NCBI GenBank assembly: GCA_003224135.1
Contig: QHYO01000215.1
Span: 1 to 7,271, forward strand
Source of the DNA: Acidobacteriota bacterium
GTDB taxonomy: Bacteria; Acidobacteriota; Terriglobia; Acidiferrales; UBA7541
DNA length: 7,271 bases
Reading direction: 5' to 3'
A program made the position numbers and the translations under genes. Below the pieces are notes generated by a model, which did not search any database, was not told the origin of the DNA, and saw nothing but the letters and a program-made list of their open reading frames with translations. Shown piece after piece: positions 1-5,084 of the stretch. Every line of letters starts with the position of its first letter. Position 1 is the first letter of the stretch.

Positions 1-817
1 TGAGCTACGGGCCACGGTTTCTGGTTTTCGCTCCAATGTCGTCAACCTAATGGAGCTTACTCCGGTCAGCAGCAGCATGGACGTCGGCGCGATCGTGGTG
101 CATAGAACTGAAAAGATCAAAGGCATGACCCTGAACGCGTCCGCCTACAATGCGCCGAAAGACGCCAGAAGAGCGTATGAGAAGGGCATTGAGGCCGAGA
201 AGCACGGCAAGCTTGCCGATGCACGCCAATCCTTTGAAAAGGCAGTAGAGATCTATCCGAAGTACACAAACGCCTGGTTCCAGTTGGGCGCTGTTTTGCA
301 GAATCTAGCCCAGAAGGAATCGGCTCGCACGGCGTATATCCATGCGACGAAGATCGACAGCAAGTTCCTGCCGCCTTATCTGTCGCTCGCGTCAATGGCC
401 TACGAAGCGGAAGATTGGACCCAGGTCCTTAACCTTACGAATCACGTTTTGGATCTCGATCCGTTGAAATACGCCAACGTGACCGGTTACATCCTGGATC
501 TCGATCCGGTGGATTACGCCGAAGCCTATTTCTATAACTCGGCCGCGAATTACAGCCTCAACAAGATCGAGGACGCTGAAAAGAGCGGGCTAAAGGCCGC
601 ACGCCTGGACCTGCGTCCGCGTTTTCCGCAACTGCATCTATTGCTGGCTGAAATATTCGCTCGAAAAAACAACTATGCTTCTGCAATCGCAGAGACAAAA
701 ATTTACTTGGAATTAGTTCCGCATGCGAAAAACGCGGATCGGGTACGGGAGCAGTTGGCAAAATTGGAGAAGCTGAACGATCCAGTATCAAGCGGCGAAA
801 AAACCGATCGAAACTGA
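1..817 (+). CDS. TPR-repeat protein, 5'-partial (C-terminal 271 residues)
   Basis: The reading frame is open from base 2 with no stop, so the ATG at 50 is internal and the gene starts outside the window. The 16 codons before it (ELRATVSGFRSNVVNL) look like the end of a carboxypeptidase-regulatory/Ig-like beta domain, a common N-terminal partner of TPRs in acidobacterial proteins. Visible residues 55-88 (ARRAYEKGIEAEKHGKLADA...) and 89-122 are good 34-residue TPRs. Further TPR-like units lie near 123-156, 174-207 and 209-242. A 15-residue in-frame duplication sits between the third and fourth units. TPRs are protein-binding scaffolds; the partner is unknown. The stop is TGA at 815-817. An exported location is plausible from the family, but the signal peptide would lie outside the window. 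Bases 102-280 are repeated at 1758-1936. Confidence 0.88.
   Translation, partial: ELRATVSGFRSNVVNLMELTPVSSSMDVGAIVVHRTEKIKGMTLNASAYNAPKDARRAYEKGIEAEKHGKLADARQSFEKAVEIYPKYTNAWFQLGAVLQNLAQKESARTAYIHATKIDSKFLPPYLSLASMAYEAEDWTQVLNLTNHVLDLDPLKYANVTGYILDLDPVDYAEAYFYNSAANYSLNKIEDAEKSGLKAARLDLRPRFPQLHLLLAEIFARKNNYASAIAETKIYLELVPHAKNADRVREQLAKLEKLNDPVSSGEKTDRN
102..280 (+). repeat. cassette copy A: TPR segment repeated at 1758-1936
   Basis: This 179-bp stretch of the TPR gene matches 1758-1936 with four visible mismatches and no gap, about 98% identity. Three of the four differences are third-position synonymous changes (Ala, Tyr, Ala codons); one is Gly to Asp. Similarity stops abruptly on both sides. 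Confidence 0.93.
449..520 (+). repeat. in-frame 45-bp tandem duplication inside the TPR gene
   Basis: Bases 449-475 (encoding LDLDPLKYA) recur at 494-520 (encoding LDLDPVDYA), offset by exactly 45 bp or 15 codons. The 27-bp units differ at only a few positions. The extra 15 residues interrupt the 34-residue TPR spacing after the third unit. It looks like a local slippage or unequal-recombination event that kept the frame. Confidence 0.75.
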
Positions 818-896
818 ATATAGCGTTGGCTCGCAGCTCCCGGCTCCGTTGTTGCGGACCTCCTAGATACTGAGCCTGCTTTGTCCGATTACCGCG

Positions 897-953
897 CGTC
901 AGCTATTTCTTGCTCGAGTCGGGAGCTTCCAAATATTTTAAGTCCACGCATCA
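897..953 (+). pseudogene. 3' remnant of the small membrane-protein gene (copy A)
   Basis: This segment encodes the last residues of the membrane protein intact at 1954-2292 (SYFLLESGASKYFKST). One C is missing next to the stop (ccacgcatc here, ccacgccatc in the intact copy), which shifts the frame so the original TGA is not read. The first roughly 275 bp of the gene are absent. Bases 818-896, between the TPR stop and this remnant, show no gene or clear terminator. Confidence 0.85.
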
Positions 954-1022
954 GAGTGAGGCGATCCGGCGGCTCACAGGAACAGAATGGGTTACATCTG
1001 GTAAGTCAGGTTGTCGGACATG
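897..1022 (+). repeat. cassette copy A: membrane-gene tail and downstream spacer, repeated at 2229-2355
   Basis: The match to 2229-2355 covers the gene tail plus about 65 bp of downstream spacer (...gttacatctggtaagtcagg...). There are four substitutions and a one-base gap. It ends at 1022, about 30 bp before the PepSY stop codon. At the matching point copy B jumps into the PepSY coding sequence. Confidence 0.93.
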
Positions 1023-1030
1023 CCCGGCTT

Positions 1031-1044
1031 CTGCGATCACGCAG
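1031..1044. other. small hairpin after the PepSY-like gene
   Basis: CTGCG / CGCAG forms a perfect 5-bp stem with a 4-nt loop (ATCA), about 8 nt past the antisense PepSY stop codon. No T-run follows on that strand, so it is at best a weak transcript-end structure. Confidence 0.3.
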
Positions 1045-1052
1045 GACGGTTT

Positions 1053-1517
1053 CTACTCTTCGTGATCCAATGGTTTTCCGTCGGGCCCTACTTGTACTTC
1101 GGACTTTTTCCCGTCAATCACGACCTGTGCTTCATACGCGACCAACTTATCTTTTTTGGTAATCGATTCTATTTTCGTGATTTTGCCTTTACCGGCCTTG
1201 GCCTCGAGCCCGGCTCTTGCCGCTGCTGGCACAGCCTGCAGATCCAGCTGCTCCTCAATCTCAGTCACCGCTCCATTCGCGTCCATCTGCACGTCTTTGG
1301 TATGACCATTTAAGATCATCTCAGCTTCGTAGGTGGTCTGTCCGTTTTTCTCCTTCTCTTCGCTGAACCCGCGAATCGTTGCTCCCTGGCTCTGCTGTAC
1401 GACGGTTTTTTCCACCGCTGCAGGCAGTTCCGAGCGTTTGATCTTTCTTTCTTGCGCAAAAGCGCTCCCCACCAGCACAAAACTTAGAACCAACAGACAG
1501 ATTTTATTTATCTTCAT
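1053..1517 (-). CDS. secreted PepSY-like domain protein, 154 aa
   Basis: The N-terminus (MKINKICLLVLSFVLVGSAFAQ) is a classic Sec signal peptide with probable cleavage after AFA, so the product is periplasmic or secreted. The mature part shows two similar units. One spans about residues 30-92 (LPAAVEKTVV..., TTYEAEMILNG, KDVQMDANG). The other spans about 95-154 (VPAAARAGLEA..., VAYEAQVVIDG, SEVQVGPDG). The pattern of a helix followed by Y-E-A strand, G turn and V-Q strand fits the PepSY-like / BLIP-like fold. Members of such families are thought to bind or inhibit periplasmic enzymes, but no partner is visible here. The start is supported by GGAGGG at 1521-1526 just upstream. The gene is antisense to all its neighbours. 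A paralog fragment lies at 2355-2431. Confidence 0.87.
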   Translation of the reverse strand: MKINKICLLVLSFVLVGSAFAQERKIKRSELPAAVEKTVVQQSQGATIRGFSEEKEKNGQTTYEAEMILNGHTKDVQMDANGAVTEIEEQLDLQAVPAAARAGLEAKAGKGKITKIESITKKDKLVAYEAQVVIDGKKSEVQVGPDGKPLDHEE

Positions 1518-1520
1518 CTT

Positions 1521-1526
1521 CCCTCC
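1521..1526 (-). promoter_or_regulatory. ribosome binding site of the PepSY-like gene
   Basis: On the minus strand GGAGGG lies 3 nt before the ATG at 1517. It is the strongest Shine-Dalgarno match in the window and fixes this start, although the spacing is short. Confidence 0.7.
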
Positions 1527-1558
1527 GTAAATCGGACAGATGCTCTTCCCACCGCTCA

Positions 1559-1579
1559 GAGGAAACTATCAACTTCCTC
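1559..1579. promoter_or_regulatory. inverted repeat upstream of the PepSY-like gene
   Basis: GAGGAA (1559-1564) and TTCCTC (1574-1579) form a perfect 6-bp inverted repeat with a 9-nt centre, 42-62 nt upstream of the antisense PepSY start. On the minus strand the centre contains TTGATA, resembling a -35 box, but no matching -10 box is found at normal spacing. It could be an operator or chance. The rest of 1580-1672 shows no gene or signal. Confidence 0.3.
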
Positions 1580-1672
1580 CTAAACAGGCGATTAACACGA
1601 TTCGAAGTTGCTCCTTGATTCGTCGAGATGCAGGATGCACTTGTCGAGAGCCATTCTTTCAATGACTTCCGC

Positions 1673-1757
1673 ACTCTTTCCAAAAAAACAGGGAGTATCC
1701 CCTCACTGCGATTTCGGCATCAGCGCTCCTTCGGCTACAATCATCCGCCGTGGTCCG
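1673..1757 (+). repeat. interspersed repeat R, copy 1
   Basis: This 85-bp stretch matches 4922-5005, with near identity over the last 60 bases (ctcactgcgatttcggcatc...) and looser similarity near the left end. It starts with actctttc and ends with cgccgtggtccg. Both copies contain a small inverted repeat near the left (gggagtatccc here) and a TACAAT hexamer near the right end (1736-1741), resembling a -10 box. Its right end abuts the TPR fragment that begins at 1758, so R marks a rearrangement boundary. No ORF in it looks real. Confidence 0.85.
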
Positions 1758-1957
1758 ATAGAACTGAAAAGATCAAAGACATGACCCTGAACGCATCCGC
1801 CTACAATGCGCCGAAAGACGCCAGAAGAGCGTACGAGAAGGGCATTGAGGCTGAGAAGCACGGCAAGCTTGCCGATGCACGCCAATCCTTTGAAAAGGCA
1901 GTAGAGATCTATCCGAAGTACACAAACGCCTGGTTCGTTTCAGTTCTAACCCCATGA
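1758..1957 (+). pseudogene. fragment of the TPR gene (copy B)
   Basis: Bases 1758-1936 repeat 102-280 and encode the end of the Ig-like linker plus the first TPR unit (RTEKIKDMTLNASAYNAP..., ending NAWF). The frame then runs through five unrelated codons (VSVLTP region) to TGA at 1955-1957, which overlaps the next gene's ATG as ATGA. The frame is open back to an ATG at 1628, but codons before 1758 come from the unrelated R repeat and have no ribosome site. An internal ATG at 1781 also lacks one. It is most likely a non-functional relic, though it could act as a short translated leader for the next gene. Confidence 0.8.
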
Positions 1958-2292
1958 AGAAACGCCCCTTTGCAGTGACGGTTTTAGGTTGTGTATTCAT
2001 CCTGGCGGGGCTGGTCGGCCTGGCCTACCATCTTTCGGACAAACCGGTCGATCACTGGATCGTCCTCATCTCCGCAGTTCGCATAATCGCTGTCGTCGGT
2101 GGAATATTCTTGCTCCTGGGGCACGGTTGGGCTCGTTGGCTGTTGCTTGCTTGGCTGGCGCTCCACGTTGTGGTGAGCGCATTTCACTCGGTATCGGAAA
2201 CGTTAGCGCACGTCGTGCTACTGATGGTCGTTAGCTATTTCTTGCTCGAGTCGGGGGCTTCCAAATATTTTAAGTCCACGCCATCAGAGTGA
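1954..2292 (+). CDS. small four-helix integral membrane protein, 112 aa
   Basis: The product starts MKKRPFAVTVLG and has four hydrophobic stretches: about residues 7-26, 35-56, 62-80 and 84-98. A GHGWARW turn lies between helices two and three. The short basic start suggests the N-terminus is cytoplasmic. Similar small proteins occur in acidobacterial genomes, but I know no assigned function. There is no Shine-Dalgarno sequence; upstream is ttcagttctaacccc. The ATG overlaps the TGA of the upstream TPR fragment (ATGA), so translation may depend on reinitiation or a leaderless transcript. The tail of this gene is duplicated at 897-953, which suggests the gene once also sat between the TPR gene and the PepSY gene. 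Confidence 0.78.
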   Translation: MKKRPFAVTVLGCVFILAGLVGLAYHLSDKPVDHWIVLISAVRIIAVVGGIFLLLGHGWARWLLLAWLALHVVVSAFHSVSETLAHVVLLMVVSYFLLESGASKYFKSTPSE

Positions 2293-2355
2293 GGCGATCC
2301 GGCAGCTCACAGGAACAGAATGGGTTACATCTGGTAAGTCAGGTTGCCGGACATG
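2229..2355 (+). repeat. cassette copy B: membrane-gene tail and downstream spacer
   Basis: Counterpart of 897-1022, about 96% identical. Here it is continuous with the complete membrane gene. It ends at acatg (2351-2355), where the sequence passes directly into PepSY coding sequence. Relative to copy A, about 309 bp (1023-1331) are missing at this joint. Confidence 0.92.
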
Positions 2356-2431
2356 GTGGTCTGCCCGTTTTCCTTCTCTTCGCCAAACCCGCGAATCGTT
2401 GCTCCCTGACTCTGCTCTACGACCGTTTTTT
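2355..2431 (-). pseudogene. internal fragment of a PepSY-like gene (copy B)
   Basis: The minus strand encodes TVVEQSQGATIRGFGEEK followed by ENGQTT, matching TVVQQSQGATIRGFSEEK followed by EKNGQTT of the intact gene (1332-1410). It has six substitutions and one 3-bp in-frame deletion. Four of the six substitutions are synonymous, so the fragment seems to come from a paralog that was once translated. The signal peptide and the whole C-terminal unit are missing. Confidence 0.82.
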
Positions 2432-2692
2432 TCCGATCGCGACGGCTCAACCATCTTTCGCATCCTGGGCGAAGCCTTCAAAAGAGGTATCTCTTCCCAA
2501 CTCGACTGGCTCTCGCTCCTCAAAACAGTCAAAGGGACTGGCAAAGAATCTCTAATCGAACCACATGTCTGTTTTGGGGTAGGAAAGTGCGTCACGGCAT
2601 TGCGGGCATGTGCAGCATTCTAGTAATCGATGCGTCTACTGTGCTCTGCTCATTACTTATTAGAATGAATACTTCGTGTTATCCGGTAATCT
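2432..2692. other. gene-free stretch with no recognised feature
   Basis: Open frames cross this segment on both strands, but none has a ribosome site, a family signature or a boundary that fits a gene. It may hold debris from the same rearrangements. Just before the next gene the sequence is AT-rich, with TAGAAT at 2661-2666 about 27 nt before the ATG. That is a possible -10 box, but no convincing -35 box was found. Confidence 0.5.
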
Positions 2693-4753
2693 ATGAACGG
2701 CCACGTCGAAACTACACTCTGTCCGGCCTGTCGCTGGCCTTGTCCCCTTCGGACCCAAACATGCCCGCGGTGCAATCACCGTTTCGTTCCGGTTGCAATG
2801 GCAGCACAATCTCACTGGACTGGCTCTCCCTGGACCGTCGTCGTTTCTGCAGCGCTTGCGCTCGTCATGCTCCTCGCGGGCGCGGTTTTTTTTCTCGCCA
2901 ATTTCATGAGTTCCCAGGTGGCTGCCACATCTCCCTATCAAGAAGCTCTCAGGATCGCTCAGGAGTCTTCGGAAGTTCAGAATGTCCTTGGCGATCGCAT
3001 TGAAGTGAGTTCACCGGCGTTCGGCATTGCATCAAAGAAGTACGGTTCGCAGTTTGTCGAATGGAGGGTCGTGCTTTCCGGATCGCGGACCAGTGGTGAT
3101 CTATATGGCGTCGCGAACGAAGTGAACGGAAACTGGGAGTTTTCCCGTCTGACGCTGATTTCCGGCATAAGCGGAAACAAAATCGATCTGTCGCCAAAGT
3201 CACAGCGCCTGTCTCTGCCCCCGGTTCCTGAGAAGAAGGTGTACCTTCTTCCCTTTGATCTTGACGCCGGCGAATCGCTTGACTGGGCTCCTGCTTACTA
3301 TCAGGCAAAGCTTGGCGTCGACGTATCGCTGCTCCCCCCGGCGCACGCCGACGCATCGCTCATCGAACCCCGGCGCCGGCAGCTCGATTCAGAAAAATGT
3401 GTTGACTATATTCGAAAGAACATGCCCGAACTGTCGAGCGACCCGTCCACTCTTCTCATCGCAGTGACCTCGCGTGACATCTTCATTCGCAGCTTCGCTT
3501 GGTCGTACGCTGAAAACTATCGCTATAACGGCCGCTTCGCCGTCGTTTCTTCGGCCCGCCTTAGGCCATTTTCCTTTCTCGCCAAGAGGAATCCGGAATG
3601 GTCCGCCTCACGCCTTCAGAAAATGCTCACGAAAAACATCGCCATGCTCTATTTCGATCTTCCTAAGAGCAGCGACTACACTAGCTTGCTGAGCGGCGGT
3701 GTATCGTCGGGCGACGAAGTCGATTTTATGAGTGGATCCATCATAGGTGCGGAAGGCCGCTGGGATCCCTTTGTCGAGTCGGGAGAACCGGAAGTGACCA
3801 TCTACGATCTTCCGGACAAGCCTACTCTATGGCGGGTTACGTTTTCAGATGAGGCTTTGCCCGATACTTCTGCTCAAGTGTTTAATGCGGATCTCGCACT
3901 TGGGCTTTTCGTTCAACGGCAAACAGACTTTCGGCTGGACGGCAAATTTAACCTGCAATTTGTCCGTGTTTACCGTAACCAGGATGAACAATCACGTTCG
4001 TTCGGAATCGGGGCCAACGATTCGCTCGACATCTTCCTGACTGGTCAAATGGGTTCGTATGTGGATCTGATCCTGGCGGACGGAGGGCGAGTTCACTTCG
4101 AGCATTCTCTCAGTCTATCGGGAGGTGACACCTACGTCACGCGGGATGGCGATTATACGACTGCCGTATACAAGGGGGATACCTGGACGATCTCGCGCAA
4201 GGATGGCTGGAAGTTCTACATGCCCTATCGTCCAAAGGCGCTGCCTCAAAACGTCACCGTCCTTACGGGCTTCTCGGACCCTGCGGGCAATATGTACCGC
4301 ATGGATCGTGATTCCTTCGGTGACCTTTTGTCTATAATAACTCCTGCGGGCGAATGGCTGCACTTCCAGCACGATTCCGCACATCGTATGCAGCGCATTG
4401 AAGGTTCAACCGGACGTGCCGTCGATTACGAGTACGACCCCTCTGGGTGCCTCTCACGAGTGACGGATTCAGACGGCCACACGTCGGCTTATACCTATGA
4501 TGACAAAGCGCAAATGCGCACCGTCTCGCGCGGTACAAATGCACTCGCACTCACAAACACCTACGACATCCGTGGCAACATCAAAACGCAAACCACGGCA
4601 GACGGCCAGAGATTCGAATATCACTATGTCCAAAATTCTCGAAGCAACTCAACGGTCCCTGACTTAATCACCACGCCCAATGGACTGCTGACCCATATCC
4701 GCTATGCGGCAGGAAGCTACACGCAATCTCTTCCGATGAGCCCGCCACATTAG
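2693..4753 (+). CDS. membrane-anchored zinc-ribbon / Coa1-like / archaemetzincin-like / RHS-repeat protein, 686 aa
   Basis: Domains in order. Residues 10-27 form a zinc ribbon (CPAC and CPRC pairs, C10, C13, C24, C27). Residues 48-70 are one membrane helix. Residues 81-158 (PYQEALRIAQESSEVQNVLG ... NWEFSRLTL) fit the Coa1/Tim21-type fold. Residues 182-350 resemble archaemetzincin (peptidase M54): KVYLLPF, a helix, LGVDVSLLPP, LLIAVTSRDIFI, AVVSSARLRP. The zinc-protease motif HExxHxxGxxH is absent; KMLTKNIAMLYFDL stands in its place. Residues 400-470 look like the DUF6531 start of RHS proteins. YD repeats fill about 528-647 (YEYDPSGCLSRVTD, YTYDDKAQMRTV). No RHS core or toxin tip follows, and the protein ends QSLPMSPPH. 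The start is fixed by an in-frame TAA at 2687-2689; no Shine-Dalgarno is clear. By topology the ribbon should be cytoplasmic and the rest outside. Domain names rest on pattern recall; function unknown. Confidence 0.82.
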   Translation: MNGHVETTLCPACRWPCPLRTQTCPRCNHRFVPVAMAAQSHWTGSPWTVVVSAALALVMLLAGAVFFLANFMSSQVAATSPYQEALRIAQESSEVQNVLGDRIEVSSPAFGIASKKYGSQFVEWRVVLSGSRTSGDLYGVANEVNGNWEFSRLTLISGISGNKIDLSPKSQRLSLPPVPEKKVYLLPFDLDAGESLDWAPAYYQAKLGVDVSLLPPAHADASLIEPRRRQLDSEKCVDYIRKNMPELSSDPSTLLIAVTSRDIFIRSFAWSYAENYRYNGRFAVVSSARLRPFSFLAKRNPEWSASRLQKMLTKNIAMLYFDLPKSSDYTSLLSGGVSSGDEVDFMSGSIIGAEGRWDPFVESGEPEVTIYDLPDKPTLWRVTFSDEALPDTSAQVFNADLALGLFVQRQTDFRLDGKFNLQFVRVYRNQDEQSRSFGIGANDSLDIFLTGQMGSYVDLILADGGRVHFEHSLSLSGGDTYVTRDGDYTTAVYKGDTWTISRKDGWKFYMPYRPKALPQNVTVLTGFSDPAGNMYRMDRDSFGDLLSIITPAGEWLHFQHDSAHRMQRIEGSTGRAVDYEYDPSGCLSRVTDSDGHTSAYTYDDKAQMRTVSRGTNALALTNTYDIRGNIKTQTTADGQRFEYHYVQNSRSNSTVPDLITTPNGLLTHIRYAAGSYTQSLPMSPPH

Positions 4754-4830
4754 CCTGAACTCAGCACCTCAGTTGCAAACTCGGCGCCCTAAGTTACCGA
4801 CGATCGCAGGAAGGCTCTTCGTTCGCACAC

Positions 4831-4835
4831 AGGAG
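4831..4835 (+). promoter_or_regulatory. ribosome binding site before a 12-codon ORF
   Basis: AGGAG lies 8 nt before the ATG at 4844, an ideal spacing. It is stronger than the sites of the large genes around it, which is why the tiny ORF is worth recording. Confidence 0.5.
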
Positions 4836-4843
4836 TAACTACT

Positions 4844-4882
4844 ATGAATAGATCCACGTGTTTAGCGGCTTTAGCGAAGTAG
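4844..4882 (+). CDS. 12-residue leader peptide or truncated gene start
   Basis: The ORF encodes MNRSTCLAALAK and stops at TAG (4880-4882). It has a good AGGAG site. Its stop codon falls in the loop of the hairpin at 4873-4890, the layout seen in leader-peptide attenuators. The sequence also looks like the first residues of a signal peptide (basic, then hydrophobic), so it may instead be the stump of a secreted-protein gene cut off by later rearrangement or by arrival of repeat R. The sequence alone cannot decide between these. Confidence 0.35.
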   Translation: MNRSTCLAALAK

Positions 4883-4894
4883 ATTTCGCTTTTT
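4873..4894 (+). terminator. intrinsic-terminator-like hairpin upstream of the aminopeptidase
   Basis: AGCGAA (4873-4878) pairs with TTCGCT (4885-4890) around a 6-nt loop, and TTTT follows directly (4891-4894). The 6-bp stem is only half GC, so termination would be modest. It could end the transcript of the upstream RHS gene or act with the 12-codon ORF as an attenuator. Confidence 0.45.
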
Positions 4895-4921
4895 GACCGA
4901 CTTCCGGTTCGAACCTTTCGT

Positions 4922-5005
4922 ACTCTTTCGACAAGACAGGGGATACCCCTCACTGCGATTTCGGCATCCGCGCTCCTTCGGGCTACAATCATCCGCCGTG
5001 GTCCG
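4922..5005 (+). repeat. interspersed repeat R, copy 2
   Basis: Same orientation as copy 1 at 1673-1757. It contains AGGGG-ATA-CCCCT (a perfect 5-bp inverted repeat, near 4938-4950), a highly conserved 3' half, and TACAAT at 4984-4989. It ends 79 bp before the aminopeptidase start, so it lies in that gene's promoter/leader region. Open frames across it on both strands are incidental. Confidence 0.85.
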
Positions 5006-5073
5006 GTTGCTAGAGTTTTCTTCAACCGCGCACGCCGCTTCACCCGCGGTCCGGACACGTTCTCAAGTTCAAC

Positions 5074-5077
5074 GAGG
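5074..5077 (+). promoter_or_regulatory. ribosome binding site of aminopeptidase P
   Basis: GAGG with a 7-nt gap to the ATG at 5085 selects this start over the in-frame ATG at 4893. The 4893 frame merely runs through repeat R. Another ATG at 5081, out of frame, opens an 8-codon ORF that stops at 5107. Confidence 0.65.
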
Positions 5078-5084
5078 TTCATGG

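Noticed and set aside
881..1162. 93-residue plus-strand frame over the membrane-gene remnant
   Set aside because: It is not in the frame of the remnant and runs into the antisense PepSY gene, which has a signal peptide and a strong ribosome site.
2284..2595. 103-residue antisense frame after the membrane gene
   Set aside because: It is out of frame with the PepSY remnant it crosses, overlaps the end of the membrane gene, and shows no family signature.
2399..2623. 74-residue plus-strand frame
   Set aside because: It begins inside the PepSY remnant on the opposite strand and has no ribosome site or recognisable motif.
2496..2833. Short similarity between 2496-2518 and 2812-2833 (gactggctctc)
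   Set aside because: The shared run is too short and falls in unrelated contexts, so chance is the simplest explanation.
2693..4753. Polymorphic RHS toxin with immunity gene
   Set aside because: There is no RHS core, no PxxxxDPxG-type cleavage region, no toxin domain, and no small ORF after it that looks like an immunity protein.
5025..5050. ACCGCG / CGCGGT inverted repeat before pepP
   Set aside because: The arms are 6 bp with a 14-nt spacer in GC-rich DNA, and nothing else supports a regulatory site.
4893..5084. 64-residue N-terminal extension of the aminopeptidase from the ATG at 4893
   Set aside because: It translates repeat R and intergenic sequence, has no ribosome site, and would place the clear signal peptide in the middle of the protein. 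ATG 5085 has GAGG at good spacing.
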